From contig NZ_RMBX01000020.1 in assembly GCF_003807585.1 (NCBI RefSeq), positions 1 to 64,000 on the forward strand: a stretch of 64,000 nt of DNA. The letters are read 5' to 3'. The notes below the pieces were generated by a model. It was not told the origin of the DNA. It ran no database searches and saw only the letters and a list, made by a program, of their open reading frames with translations. Below, piece by piece: positions 36,392 through 45,400 of the stretch (its first letter is position 1; every line of letters begins with the position of its first letter). This stretch comes from Chitinophaga barathri. GTDB taxonomy: Bacteria > Bacteroidota > Bacteroidia > Chitinophagales > Chitinophagaceae. Position numbers and translations under genes: made by a program.

Positions 36392-37492
36392 TTGTCCACA
36401 AGCTTCCCGGCCAGAAAAAAAGTGCTGATTGTTCCCCTCGATTGGGGCCTCGGCCACGCCACGCGCGACATTCCGCTGATACACGAACTATTAAACGCTG
36501 GTTGTGAGGTAGTTATTGCCGCCGAAGGAAAACATGCCGCCCTGCTCTCCCGGGAATTCCCTGAACTCACCATTCTCCCCCTTCCGGGATACCACATTAC
36601 ATATTCGCAAAAAGGCCTCTTTTTCGGGCTGAAGATCGTTCAGCAGGTGCCCAAAATATGGAAGGCCATCCAATATGAACAGGCCTGGCTGCGCAAAGCC
36701 GTGGAGGAACACGGCATCAGCGGCGTGATATCGGACAACCGGTTCGGCCTCTACCATTCTTCCATCCCCTGTGTGTTCATTTCCCATCAGTTACTTATCA
36801 AAACGCCCTTTGGCGGCATCATGGAACGGGTGCTGCAAAAGCTGAACTATAAATACATCAATCGTTATTCCGCCTGCTGGATCCCGGACTTCCAGGGGGA
36901 GCCCAACCTGAGCGGAGCCCTCGCCCATCCCGCTGAACTCCCCGCCAATACTTCGTATCTCGGCTGCCTCAGCCGTTTTGAGCCGAAGGAAGGCGTCGAA
37001 AAAAAATATGACCTGCTTGCCCTCATTTCAGGCCCGGAACCGCAACGTACGAACCTGGAAGAGCTGCTGCTGGCGCAGATCAAACAGATGCCCGGCCTGA
37101 AAGCCCTGATCGTCAGCGGCCGCCCGGATCAGGCTTCTCAAAAAGAGATCATGCCCGGCGTAACACAGGTGAGCCACCTCGGCGCCAAAGAGCTGAACGA
37201 AGCCATGCTGGCCTCTGACATGGTGCTCAGCCGCTCCGGCTACACCACCCTGATGGACCTGGCCAAACTCGATAAAAAAGCCATCCTCATTCCCACGCCC
37301 GGCCAGTCCGAACAGGAGTACCTGGGCAAATATCTCATGAAAAAAGGGTATTTCTACAGCGTGCCCCAGGCACAATTTAATCTCAAAGAAACGCTGGACG
37401 CTACCCGCAATTTCCCTTTCACGCCTTTCCGGCACGGACAGGACATGGAAGCCTATAAAAAGGTCGTTCGGGATTTTGTGAAAACGCTTTAA
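36392..37492 (+). CDS. MurG-like glycosyltransferase (GT-B fold)
   Basis: A 366-residue GT-B enzyme. The N-terminal motif VLIVPLDWGLGHATR is typical of the Bacteroidota branch of UDP-sugar transferases; the C-terminal donor domain has LIVSGRPDQ, MVLSRSGYTTLMDLA and ILIPTPGQSEQEYLG, the latter two resembling MurG-type nucleotide-sugar binding. It probably acts on a lipid-linked or cell-surface glycan. The only usable start is a TTG at 36392. It is monocistronic; acceptor and donor cannot be told. Confidence 0.85.
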   Translation: MSTSFPARKKVLIVPLDWGLGHATRDIPLIHELLNAGCEVVIAAEGKHAALLSREFPELTILPLPGYHITYSQKGLFFGLKIVQQVPKIWKAIQYEQAWLRKAVEEHGISGVISDNRFGLYHSSIPCVFISHQLLIKTPFGGIMERVLQKLNYKYINRYSACWIPDFQGEPNLSGALAHPAELPANTSYLGCLSRFEPKEGVEKKYDLLALISGPEPQRTNLEELLLAQIKQMPGLKALIVSGRPDQASQKEIMPGVTQVSHLGAKELNEAMLASDMVLSRSGYTTLMDLAKLDKKAILIPTPGQSEQEYLGKYLMKKGYFYSVPQAQFNLKETLDATRNFPFTPFRHGQDMEAYKKVVRDFVKTL

Positions 37493-37564
37493 AAAATCTC
37501 TGCCCGGTGGGTGAAAAACACGTTAGCGAAATCTGTCATTTAAAATTCATTAACGAAACACGGC

Positions 37565-37915
37565 TTACAGCGCGTTCTTCAGCGCCTCCACCGTCTTTTT
37601 ATCATTCCCCGCAAAGATCTGTTTGCCGATGATGGCCACCGGCCGTTTCAGGAACGTATATTCCTCCAGGATAAGGTCCCGGTAGTCGGCTTCCGTTAAT
37701 TCTTTTCCTGCCAGGCCCCTTGCCTTGTATTGCAGGGAGCGGCGGCTGAACAGCGCTTCGTAGCTGCCCGCCATTTTTTTCATTTCGTCCAGCTGCGCGG
37801 GTGTTATCTTTTCCGTCTTGATGTCCTGCAGCTTCACCCCTTTTTCCACAGCCTGTACTTCTTTAAGGATCTTCCTGCAGGTGTCGCAGGTAGCTAAATG
37901 ATAAATCTTATTCAT
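37565..37915 (-). CDS. ArsC/Spx-family thioredoxin-fold protein
   Basis: A 116-residue protein with a CxxC redox site near the N-terminus (HLATCDTCRKIL) and the family closing segment RPVAIIGKQIFAGND. Family members are arsenate reductases or Spx-like transcription partners; the motif alone does not decide which. It is divergent from polA, 43 bp apart. Confidence 0.85.
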   Translation of the reverse strand: MNKIYHLATCDTCRKILKEVQAVEKGVKLQDIKTEKITPAQLDEMKKMAGSYEALFSRRSLQYKARGLAGKELTEADYRDLILEEYTFLKRPVAIIGKQIFAGNDKKTVEALKNAL

Positions 37916-37946
37916 CCTGTAAAATTATGAATTATGGGTAATTCAT

Positions 37947-37954
37947 TACTTTTA
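37947..37954 (+). promoter_or_regulatory. Candidate -7 box of polA, 4 nt before the ATG
   Basis: TACTTTTA matches TAnnTTTG at all but the last base and ends 4 nt before the ATG at 37959. A transcript starting about 5 nt downstream would be leaderless. No TTG -33 is evident. Confidence 0.4.
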
Positions 37955-37958
37955 CCGC

Positions 37959-40796
37959 ATGCACAAGAAACTCTTTTTATTAGATGCCCTGGCGCTCATT
38001 TACCGCGCTTATTATGCATTGATCCGGAACCCAAGGCTCACCAGCAAAGGCAAGAACACCAACGCGCAGTTCGGTTTCACCTCCACCCTGCTGGACCTTC
38101 TCAATAAAGAAAAACCCACGCATATAGCCGTGGCCTTTGATACCCACGCCCCCACCGAAAGGCATACCGATTTCGCGGATTATAAAGCCAACCGTGAAGA
38201 CGCCCCGGAAGACCTCCTGGCCGCCCTGCCGGACATCAAACGCATCATCGAAGGGTTTAATATTCCTGTGCTGGAAGTGGATGGTTACGAAGCGGATGAT
38301 ATCATTGGTACCGTAGCCTGGCAGGCCGCCGCACAGGGTTACACCGTGTATATGGTCACGCCGGATAAGGATTATGGCCAGCTGGTAAAAGAAAATGTAT
38401 TCATCTGGAAACCGCCCGCACTCGGCAATAAAGAAGAGATCATGGGGCCGAAGGAAGTGTGCGAGCGCTGGCAGATTCAAAGCGTGGACCAGGTGGTGGA
38501 CATCCTCGGCCTTATGGGCGATGCGGTGGACAACATCCCCGGCATCCCCGGCGTTGGGGAAAAGACCGCCATGAAACTCCTTGCCGAATGGGGCACCCTG
38601 GAAAATGTGATTGCCAACGCGGACAAGATCAGCGGCAAGATGGGCGAAAAAATACGCGCAGGCGCCGAAAGCGCCACCCTCTCTAAAAAACTCGCCACCA
38701 TCATCACCAATGTGCCCGTGCAATTCCATGAAGAAGATTATTGCTGCACCGAAGTGAATAAAGAAAAGCTCAGCGAGATATTTTCCGAGCTGGAATTTAA
38801 AACCCTCGGCAAACGTATACTGGGCGATACTTTCAACGCCATCGGCGGAGAAGCCGCGCCTGGAAAAGCCGTTCAGCAGGACCTCTTCGGCCAGCCGGTG
38901 GAAACCGTTTCCGCCGCAGCGGACAACCTCGTTCAACAGGCGGAAGGCATTGAATCCATCGGTCTGGTCGCCGATAAAAACATTGAAAATACCCCGCACA
39001 CCTACCTGCTCGCCGATACGCCTGAAAAACACGCGGAACTGGCCGCTCTTCTTATGAAGGAGCCCATCATCAGCTTCGATACCGAAACCACCGGTACAGA
39101 TGCCAATGCGGTGGATATCGTGGGCATGAGTTTTTCCATCAAACCCACGGAAGGCTGGTACATCCCGCTGCCGGTGGAACGGGATGCTGTACTGGCGATC
39201 CTCGAAGTGTTCCGCCCCGTATTTGAACGCGAAGACGCCCTGTTCATCGGGCAGAACGCAAAATATGATATGATCGTGCTGAAATGGTACGGCATAGAAG
39301 TGAAAGGTAAACTCTTCGACACCATGCTGGCCCACTACCTCATAGAGCCGGAAGGCCGCCGCAGCATGGACCTCCTGAGTGCCCAATACCTGCAATACGC
39401 GCCGGTTTCCATCGAAACGCTGATCGGGAAAAAAGGAAAGGGCCAGGGCACGATGCGCGACGTGGAAATCGAAAAGATCAAAGAATACGCGGCCGAAGAT
39501 GCGGACATCACGCTTCAGCTCAAATCCAAATTTGAGCCCATGCTGAAAGAACGTTCCGTTGAAAATGTGTTCTACGATATAGAAAGCCCGCTTGTAAAAG
39601 TGCTCACCGATATGGAATACGAAGGTATTGCCGTAGACCAGCAGGCGCTGGCCGACTATTCCAGGGAGCTGGAAACGGAGATCAAAAAAGCGGAGGAAAG
39701 CGTGTATCAGCAGGCCGGCGTGCGTTTTAACCTGGCTTCTCCCAAACAGCTGGGTGAAGTGCTCTTCGAAAAGCTCCAGCTGGACCCGAAGGCCAAGAAG
39801 ACCCGCACCGGTCAATATGCCACGGGAGAAGATGTACTGGCCAAACTCGCCAGCAAACACCCCATCGTGGAAAACATCCTGGTTTTCCGGGAGCTGAGCA
39901 AGCTGAAGTCCACCTACGTTGATGCCCTCCCGTTAATGATCAACCCCCGCACGAACCGCGTACACACTTCCTACAACCAGGCGGTGGCGGTTACAGGGCG
40001 CCTCAGCTCAAACAACCCGAACCTTCAGAACATCCCTATCCGTACGGAAAGGGGCCGTGAAGTACGCAAGGCCTTCGTGCCGCGCGGCCCGGAGTTCACG
40101 CTGCTCTCCGCGGATTATTCCCAGATCGAGCTGCGCATTATCGCCGCTATTTCGGAAGATGAAAATATGATGGGGGCTTTCCGCAGCAACCTGGACATTC
40201 ACACTGCCACTGCTGCAAAAGTCTACGGAGTTGACCTTTCTGATGTCACATCAGATATGCGCCGAAACGCGAAAAGTGTGAACTTCGGCATTATCTACGG
40301 CCAGAGCGCGTTTGGCCTCAGCGAAAACCTGGGCATCCCGCGCAGCGAAGCCAAAGCCCTTATCGATAACTACTTTGCGCAATACCCTTCCATCAAAAAA
40401 TATATGGAAACCCAGGTGAAATTCGCGCAGCAGACGGGTTACGTGCAAACCCTGATGGGACGTAAACGCTGGCTGAAAGACATCAATTCTTCCAACGCCG
40501 TGGTACGCGGTTTTGCCGAGCGGAACGCCATTAACATGCCCATCCAGGGGACGGCGGCGGACCTGATCAAACTGGCGATGATCTCACTGCATAAAACCTT
40601 TAAGGAGCATAATTTCCGCTCCCGCATGATCCTTCAGGTGCATGACGAGCTTGTGTTTGACGCGCATGTGGATGAAGTAGAGACCATCAAACCCCTGATC
40701 ATAGAAGGTATGCGCCGCGCCATGCCGAAGCTGGCCGATCAGCTACCCATTGAAGCGGAAATAGGCACCGGCAAAAACTGGTTAGAAGCTCATTAA
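37959..40796 (+). CDS. polA: DNA polymerase I
   Basis: A 945-residue DNA polymerase I with three domains: a 5'-3' exonuclease (residues 1-290; EVDGYEADDIIGT and the helix-hairpin-helix GIPGVGEKTA), a 3'-5' proofreading exonuclease (about 350-550) with intact acidic residues in SFDTETTGTD, GQNAKYD and AAEDADIT, and a polymerase (about 580-945) with SADYSQIELRI, NFGIIYGQSAFGLS and VHDELVFD. The length is typical. It fills gaps in repair and removes RNA primers. It is monocistronic, with a hairpin after the stop. Confidence 0.97.
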   Translation: MHKKLFLLDALALIYRAYYALIRNPRLTSKGKNTNAQFGFTSTLLDLLNKEKPTHIAVAFDTHAPTERHTDFADYKANREDAPEDLLAALPDIKRIIEGFNIPVLEVDGYEADDIIGTVAWQAAAQGYTVYMVTPDKDYGQLVKENVFIWKPPALGNKEEIMGPKEVCERWQIQSVDQVVDILGLMGDAVDNIPGIPGVGEKTAMKLLAEWGTLENVIANADKISGKMGEKIRAGAESATLSKKLATIITNVPVQFHEEDYCCTEVNKEKLSEIFSELEFKTLGKRILGDTFNAIGGEAAPGKAVQQDLFGQPVETVSAAADNLVQQAEGIESIGLVADKNIENTPHTYLLADTPEKHAELAALLMKEPIISFDTETTGTDANAVDIVGMSFSIKPTEGWYIPLPVERDAVLAILEVFRPVFEREDALFIGQNAKYDMIVLKWYGIEVKGKLFDTMLAHYLIEPEGRRSMDLLSAQYLQYAPVSIETLIGKKGKGQGTMRDVEIEKIKEYAAEDADITLQLKSKFEPMLKERSVENVFYDIESPLVKVLTDMEYEGIAVDQQALADYSRELETEIKKAEESVYQQAGVRFNLASPKQLGEVLFEKLQLDPKAKKTRTGQYATGEDVLAKLASKHPIVENILVFRELSKLKSTYVDALPLMINPRTNRVHTSYNQAVAVTGRLSSNNPNLQNIPIRTERGREVRKAFVPRGPEFTLLSADYSQIELRIIAAISEDENMMGAFRSNLDIHTATAAKVYGVDLSDVTSDMRRNAKSVNFGIIYGQSAFGLSENLGIPRSEAKALIDNYFAQYPSIKKYMETQVKFAQQTGYVQTLMGRKRWLKDINSSNAVVRGFAERNAINMPIQGTAADLIKLAMISLHKTFKEHNFRSRMILQVHDELVFDAHVDEVETIKPLIIEGMRRAMPKLADQLPIEAEIGTGKNWLEAH

Positions 40797-40810
40797 CAAA
40801 CTTGAAATAA

Positions 40811-40840
40811 TGGCAGGGGACATCGTTAGTACCCCTGCCA
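40811..40840 (+). terminator. Hairpin after polA lacking a U-tract
   Basis: A perfect 9-bp inverted repeat (40811-40819 with 40832-40840, 12-nt loop), 14 nt after the polA stop. No T-run follows, so it may end or protect the 3' end rather than be a classical terminator. Confidence 0.45.
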
Positions 40841-40882
40841 ACATGTTCCCCAAAAACTGTCAATTCTTTCCTGGCATATCCC

Positions 40883-40913
40883 TTGCATTTCCGAAAATCG
40901 TTTACTAGTTTTC
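40883..40913 (+). promoter_or_regulatory. Candidate promoter of the GNAT gene
   Basis: TTG at 40883-40885, a 20-nt spacer, and TAGTTTTC at 40906-40913 approximate the Bacteroidota TTTG-N19-21-TAnnTTTG pattern. The -7 box ends 4 nt before the ATG at 40918. Confidence 0.5.
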
Positions 40914-40917
40914 ATAT

Positions 40918-41463
40918 ATGATCCAAACCTCGAGGTTACAATTGTTACCCTGCACGTTAAAGTATTTCGAAGCGGCTCTGCATGGGAATGAAGCATTGGC
41001 ACAGATACTACTTGCAGACGTACCGGAACAATGGACGGAATTTCCTGAAATGGTGTTGGTGGCTTACGATAAATTACGCAACGACCCGGATTTGCTGGGT
41101 TGGTTTTTTTATTTGGCCATTCACCGGGCGGACAACCGGCTGATAGGCACCGGCGGCTTCAAAGGCCGGCCGGATGCGAACGGCGTGGTGGAGATCGGAT
41201 ATGAAGTTTCTGCTGCCTACCGGGAGCGGGGCTACGCTACGGAAATGGCGGAAACCCTTATCCGGTTTGCTTTCAACCATACATATGTGAGTAAGGTGAT
41301 TGCCCACACCCTCGAAGAATATAACGCCGCCGTGAAAGTATTACAAAAAGCAGGTATGCATTTCGCCGGAGCCGTAAACGGCACGGATGCGGGCGAACTG
41401 TGGCGCTGGGAGATCACCCGCGAACAGTTTGAAGCCGCCAATACCGCTCATCAATCCTCCTGA
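40918..41463 (+). CDS. GNAT family N-acetyltransferase (RimJ/RimL-like)
   Basis: A 181-residue acetyltransferase. Acetyl-CoA site elements are visible as IGTGGFKGRPDANGVVEIGYEV followed by YRERGYATEMAETLI (read in part), and a late VIAHTLEEYNAAVKVLQKAGM, the pattern of the RimJ/RimL group. The target amine is unknown. It is monocistronic, between polA and the C1 peptidase gene, 59 bp from the latter. Confidence 0.88.
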   Translation: MIQTSRLQLLPCTLKYFEAALHGNEALAQILLADVPEQWTEFPEMVLVAYDKLRNDPDLLGWFFYLAIHRADNRLIGTGGFKGRPDANGVVEIGYEVSAAYRERGYATEMAETLIRFAFNHTYVSKVIAHTLEEYNAAVKVLQKAGMHFAGAVNGTDAGELWRWEITREQFEAANTAHQSS

Positions 41464-41484
41464 GGCCCGTATAACCCTGAATCT

Positions 41485-41492
41485 TACATTTG
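41485..41492 (+). promoter_or_regulatory. Candidate -7 box for the C1 peptidase gene
   Basis: TACATTTG is an exact TAnnTTTG match, 30 nt before the ATG at 41523; no TTG -33 at proper spacing. Confidence 0.4.
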
Positions 41493-41522
41493 CTGCTTTA
41501 ATAAACCAACTAAAGCAAGAGC

Positions 41523-42674
41523 ATGAAGAAATTGTTGTTGAGTGCCGCAGTATTGTGGAGCATGACTGCCGCCGCACAAACCATTCCCCAGACTAACAAG
41601 GAAGGCAGCCAATACCAGTTCACCGTACTGAAGAACCTTGACGCCTATGCCGTACAGAACCAGGGCCAAACCGGTACCTGCTGGTCTTTTTCCGGGCTTT
41701 CTTTTTTTGAATCAGAACTCATTCGCAATGGTAAAGGCAAAGACCTTAACCTCAGCGAAATGTTTGTGGTGCGCAAGATGTACCCGCTCAAAGCGGCCAA
41801 CTACGTGCGTATGCATGGCAAAGCCAACTTTGGCGAAGGCGGCGGCTTCCCGGACGATCTGCTGTGCCTGAAAAATTTCGGCCTCGTTCCGCAGGAAGCA
41901 TACGACGGCAACCGCCAGAAAACTTACAACCACGCTGAGATGCTGGGCATCATGGAGGGCATGACCAAAAAACTCGGCGAATCCAACACCGTGAACCCCA
42001 ACTGGCAAAAAGCGCTGGAAGGTGTGTTGGACGCATATATCGGCGCTACGCCGGAAAATTTCCAGTATAACGGAAAGTCTTACACCCCGCAGTCCTTCGC
42101 TAAAGACCTGGGCCTGAACGCGGACGATTACGTAATCGTTTCTTCCTTTAATCACCACCCTTTCTACGAGCAGTTTGTGCTGGAAGTACCGGATAACTGG
42201 AACTGGGAAAAAGTATACAATGTGCCGTTGAACGACTTCACCACGATCGCCGAGCAGGCAGTGATGAACGGGTATACCATTGCCTGGGCGGCGGATGTAA
42301 GCGAGAAAGGTTTTTCCTACAAAGACGGCCTGGCCATCGTTCCGGAGAAAGACTGGGCGGACTATTCAGCCAAAGATCGTGACGCACTGTTCACCCAGCC
42401 CGCTAAAGAAAAAACCATCACACAGGAAAACCGCCAGCTGGCTTTTGATAATTACGAAACGCAGGATGACCATGGCATGCACATCACGGGCCTGGCCAAA
42501 GATCAGCAGGGCAACAAGTTCTTTATCGTAAAAAATTCCTGGGGAACCGCGGGAAGTCCCTGCAATGGTTATTTCTACGCTTCCATGCCGTATTTCGCGT
42601 ATAAGACCACCTGTTATATGGTGAATAAAAAAGCGATCCCGGCCGCGTTGGCAAAAAAGATGGGGATCCGATAA
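41523..42674 (+). CDS. Exported C1 family cysteine peptidase (aminopeptidase C/bleomycin hydrolase-like)
   Basis: A 383-residue papain-fold enzyme with a signal peptide ending AAAQ. The catalytic residues are Cys 53 (QTGTCWSFSG), His 320 (DDHGMHITG) and Asn 338 (FIVKNSWGT). Order and spacing follow the bleomycin hydrolase/PepC group, but the protein is shorter than those 440-480-residue enzymes and is exported. It probably cleaves peptides in the periplasm, complementing the S46 peptidase and POT transporter. It is followed by its own terminator. Confidence 0.9.
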   Translation: MKKLLLSAAVLWSMTAAAQTIPQTNKEGSQYQFTVLKNLDAYAVQNQGQTGTCWSFSGLSFFESELIRNGKGKDLNLSEMFVVRKMYPLKAANYVRMHGKANFGEGGGFPDDLLCLKNFGLVPQEAYDGNRQKTYNHAEMLGIMEGMTKKLGESNTVNPNWQKALEGVLDAYIGATPENFQYNGKSYTPQSFAKDLGLNADDYVIVSSFNHHPFYEQFVLEVPDNWNWEKVYNVPLNDFTTIAEQAVMNGYTIAWAADVSEKGFSYKDGLAIVPEKDWADYSAKDRDALFTQPAKEKTITQENRQLAFDNYETQDDHGMHITGLAKDQQGNKFFIVKNSWGTAGSPCNGYFYASMPYFAYKTTCYMVNKKAIPAALAKKMGIR

Positions 42675-42715
42675 ACAAATTCCTATGTGCTGTTTGTAAC
42701 GGCATTGTTATACAG

Positions 42716-42750
42716 AGAAGCTGTTTCCGCAAGGGAGCGGCTTCTTTTTT
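42716..42750 (+). terminator. Terminator of the C1 peptidase gene
   Basis: A 12-pair stem with three G-T pairs (42717-42728 with 42733-42744, loop gcaa) followed by TTTTTT. It overlaps the 3' end of the convergent YciO gene. Confidence 0.8.
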
Positions 42751-43366
42751 AACTGATGGCTTCCCAGCTGCCCGCTCCTTCCCTAACCAGTTCAGGCTCC
42801 GGGCCGGTGCAGTCTATTACCGTTGAAAACACCATTCCTCCAGGCCCGCCATCCACCACGATGTCCACCAGATTGCCGAATTTATCATGGATGATCTCCG
42901 GGTCTGTATATTCTTCCACATATTCTTCAATGGGCAGTGAAGTGCTCATTACGGGATTCCCCAGTTCTTTCACGAGTGTGCGGCAGATCAGGTTATCGGG
43001 TATGCGGATACCGACGGTATCACGTTTTGTTTTGAGCATTTTCGGCACCTGCCTGCTGGCAGGCAGAATGAAGGTGTATGGCCCGGGCAGGGCTTTTTTC
43101 AGCATACGGAACAAAGGCGTGTCCACACTTTTGGTATAGTCCGTAAGATGGCTGAGATCATAGCAGATAAATGAAAAATGCGCTTTTTTCGCGTCTATCC
43201 CTTTGATCCGCGCGATCCTTTCCACGGCTTCGTGTTTGAAAATGTCGCAGCCCATGCCGTACACGGTATCTGTCGGGTATATCACCACCCCGCCATCCTT
43301 CAGACATTCGATGATCGTCTTCAGGTTTCGCGGGTTCGGATTTTGCGGATGCAGTTCTAATCTCAT
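42749..43366 (-). CDS. Sua5/YciO/YrdC-family protein (YciO-like)
   Basis: A 205-residue protein of the threonylcarbamoyl-AMP synthase fold. It shows IYPTDTVYGMGCD, the RIKGIDAKK basic segment, LPGPYTFILPASRQVPKML, and VGIRIPDNLICRTLVKELG, which follow YciO more closely than TsaC/Sua5. Sua5 relatives make the precursor for t6A tRNA modification; YciO members have related but less certain roles. No second tsaC-like gene is in the window. Confidence 0.86.
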   Translation of the reverse strand: MRLELHPQNPNPRNLKTIIECLKDGGVVIYPTDTVYGMGCDIFKHEAVERIARIKGIDAKKAHFSFICYDLSHLTDYTKSVDTPLFRMLKKALPGPYTFILPASRQVPKMLKTKRDTVGIRIPDNLICRTLVKELGNPVMSTSLPIEEYVEEYTDPEIIHDKFGNLVDIVVDGGPGGMVFSTVIDCTGPEPELVREGAGSWEAIS

Positions 43367-43495
43367 GAGCCTTGGTTTGTACTATAATAACAATCTTGTC
43401 CGTTGTTATGTTGCCGGTGGAAATTACGCATTCATGCGCAAACATAATATTCAATAATCTTGCTAACTTTCCGCCCGGTTTAGAAAACTACCCGG

Positions 43496-44203
43496 ATGAA
43501 ATTAAAAGGTATCGTCCCCAGAACCTGGCGGCTGTTTAAAAGAATTTTCCTCATACTGTTCGTAGCACAACTGTTGTATATTATCCTGTTACGCTGGGTA
43601 AACCCTCCTATCACCCTCACCATGATCAGCAGCTGGTTCAGCCTTTGGGGCACGGACAAAAGTTTCAAACGGGATTATGTGAACTTTGATGAGATGAGCC
43701 AGCATGTAAAACTGGCGGTCATTTCCAGCGAAGACCAGTTGTTTCCCGACCACGACGGCTTTGATTTCAAATCCATCGAAAAGGCGATGAAACACAACCA
43801 GAAAAGCAAAAAGATCCGTGGCGCCAGCACTATCAGCCAGCAGGTAGCCAAAAACGTATTTCTCTGGCAGGGCCGCAGTTATATACGGAAAGGGCTGGAA
43901 GTGTACTTTACTTTTATGATCGAGAAGATCTGGGGCAAAAAACGCATCCTCGAAATGTACCTGAATGTGGCCGAGATGGGCGAAGGCGTGTTTGGTGTAG
44001 AAGCAGCCGCACAGGCCAATTATCATAAACCCGCCGCCGCCCTCAACCGGGAAGAAGCCGCCATGATAGCGGCCTGCCTGCCAAACCCGGTGAGATACAC
44101 CGTGAATCCTCCCGCGCGCATTACTGCCATCCGCCAGCGGAAAATACTGGTGCAGATGCGCAATCTCGCGCCTGACCCGGATGTGGCGGCACTGATAAAA
44201 TGA
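43496..44203 (+). CDS. mtgA: Monofunctional peptidoglycan glycosyltransferase
   Basis: A 235-residue GT51 enzyme with an N-terminal membrane anchor (about 12-32). The family motifs are present: AVISSEDQLFPDHDGFD (catalytic Glu), RGASTISQQVAKNVFLW, RKGLEVYFTFMIEKIWGKKRI (read in part), EMYLNVAEMGEGVFGVEAAA and ACLPNPVRY. It polymerises lipid II into glycan strands at the inner membrane. No transpeptidase domain follows. It is convergent with the nadR-like gene. Confidence 0.94.
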   Translation: MKLKGIVPRTWRLFKRIFLILFVAQLLYIILLRWVNPPITLTMISSWFSLWGTDKSFKRDYVNFDEMSQHVKLAVISSEDQLFPDHDGFDFKSIEKAMKHNQKSKKIRGASTISQQVAKNVFLWQGRSYIRKGLEVYFTFMIEKIWGKKRILEMYLNVAEMGEGVFGVEAAAQANYHKPAAALNREEAAMIAACLPNPVRYTVNPPARITAIRQRKILVQMRNLAPDPDVAALIK

Positions 44204-44220
44204 TCTTAATACTGTTTGTA

Positions 44221-44766
44221 TTATTTCCCTGATTCCATTGCCGGGTTTAACATATGTTCAACCGCCTCCACGGCGGTTTTCAGGCGCTGCTCATAATCCC
44301 CCCGGATGTCCGCCCAGGGAATGCCGGAATTCACTACAATATCCCGGTAAATGTTGTAGAAATATTCTCTTTCTGAAGGATGGGGATGTTCCCGGAGCGG
44401 ATCATCCGTCCAGGGAATATCTATGTAGGTAAGCAGGTAAAGATCATACTGCCGCGCCGCGATCATTTCGAGGATGCGCGGGTCGCATTCCCCGTATTTG
44501 GCTTCGCTCCATACTTTGATCACCTGCAGGTCCGTATCGCAAAAGATGAGCCCGTTTGCCCGGGAAGCGGTGTTGTCTTCCTGTTCCAGCTGGCCTTTTG
44601 CGATCGTAAGCAGGTCGCCTTGTTCGTAAGGCCTTATGATGCTAAGGTTCTCCAGGTATTCGCGCGCATATTCCCGCACCCATTCTGTATTGAAATGCGC
44701 GGCGAGCTGCTCGCTCAATGTGCTTTTGCCCGTAGATTCAGGGCCTATGACTACGATCCGTTTCAA
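44221..44766 (-). CDS. NadR-like nicotinamide riboside kinase (AAA ATPase domain only)
   Basis: A 181-residue P-loop kinase beginning LKRIVVIGPESTGKSTLSE (Walker A), with the NadR-typical EYAREYLE segment, FCDTDLQVIKVW and DIPWTDDPLREHP. It corresponds to the C-terminal ribosylnicotinamide kinase domain of NadR without the regulatory or adenylyltransferase domains. Its TTG start (44766-44764) overlaps the stop of pnuC as TTGA, so translation is coupled to the transporter. It should phosphorylate imported nicotinamide riboside to NMN. An upstream GTG/ATG start would overlap pnuC extensively and is rejected. Confidence 0.88.
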   Translation of the reverse strand: MKRIVVIGPESTGKSTLSEQLAAHFNTEWVREYAREYLENLSIIRPYEQGDLLTIAKGQLEQEDNTASRANGLIFCDTDLQVIKVWSEAKYGECDPRILEMIAARQYDLYLLTYIDIPWTDDPLREHPHPSEREYFYNIYRDIVVNSGIPWADIRGDYEQRLKTAVEAVEHMLNPAMESGK

Positions 44767-45392
44767 GGATTGTTTTCGTTTAGCTGTTGACGGTAGAGTT
44801 TCCTCCAGTGGAAATAACCGTTTACCGCAACAATGAACAGGAATATCGTTAAAAGCGCTGTCAGTGCAAGGTGTTTGTAAAACAACAGCGGCACCGCCAC
44901 AAAGTTGGAGATGTTGAGGAATATCCAGTTTTCGATCTTCCTTTTCGCCAGCAGCCACATACCGCTACAGGCCGTTGCGGATACAAATGCGTCCAGGATA
45001 GGAACGTCGGAGTCTGAGAACCTGCGAAGCAGGAAATAAATAATACTCCACCCTATTACTACAATAGCTACCGCGGTACCAAGCTCACGCCGGTTTACAG
45101 CGGATATGCCCACATGATCGCCGGCGCTTTTTGTATTACGGCTCCAATAGTACCAGCCATATACGCTCATGATAAAATAATAAGCGTTCAGCGCGGCTTC
45201 GGCGTACAATTTAAAATGCACCTGCGCCAGCATATACGTGTAAATGCCCGTGCTGACAAGCCCTGTAGGATACACCCATACACTGTTCTGCCGCGAGCAC
45301 AACACGCTGATCACGCCGAACAGTACGGCGATGCCTTCCAGCAACGTCATCTGCTGAAATCCTTTTAATACTTCCTGGTAGATCTGTTCCAT
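44763..45392 (-). CDS. pnuC: PnuC-family nicotinamide riboside transporter
   Basis: A 209-residue polytopic protein of the PnuC family: VLCSRQNSVWVYPTGLVSTG, NAYYFIMSVYGWYYW and a C-terminal AVNGYFHWRKLYRQQ. PnuC transports nicotinamide riboside by facilitated diffusion, trapped by phosphorylation, which fits the overlapping nadR-kinase gene. The start ATG (45392) lies only 8 nt past a terminator-like hairpin and U-run, so expression must involve readthrough, attenuation or a promoter inside the upstream gene. Confidence 0.92.
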   Translation of the reverse strand: MEQIYQEVLKGFQQMTLLEGIAVLFGVISVLCSRQNSVWVYPTGLVSTGIYTYMLAQVHFKLYAEAALNAYYFIMSVYGWYYWSRNTKSAGDHVGISAVNRRELGTAVAIVVIGWSIIYFLLRRFSDSDVPILDAFVSATACSGMWLLAKRKIENWIFLNISNFVAVPLLFYKHLALTALLTIFLFIVAVNGYFHWRKLYRQQLNENNP

Positions 45393-45400
45393 ATCTGGTG

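Noticed and set aside
37980-39860. 626-codon open frame antisense to polA
   Set aside because: It lies wholly within a highly conserved DNA polymerase gene on the other strand and has the Phe/Gly/His-rich composition typical of antisense frames in GC-rich codons.
44767-44958. N-terminal extension of the NadR-like kinase inside pnuC
   Set aside because: The extension overlaps pnuC coding sequence, is low in family similarity, and the kinase domain begins exactly at the TTG that overlaps the pnuC stop.
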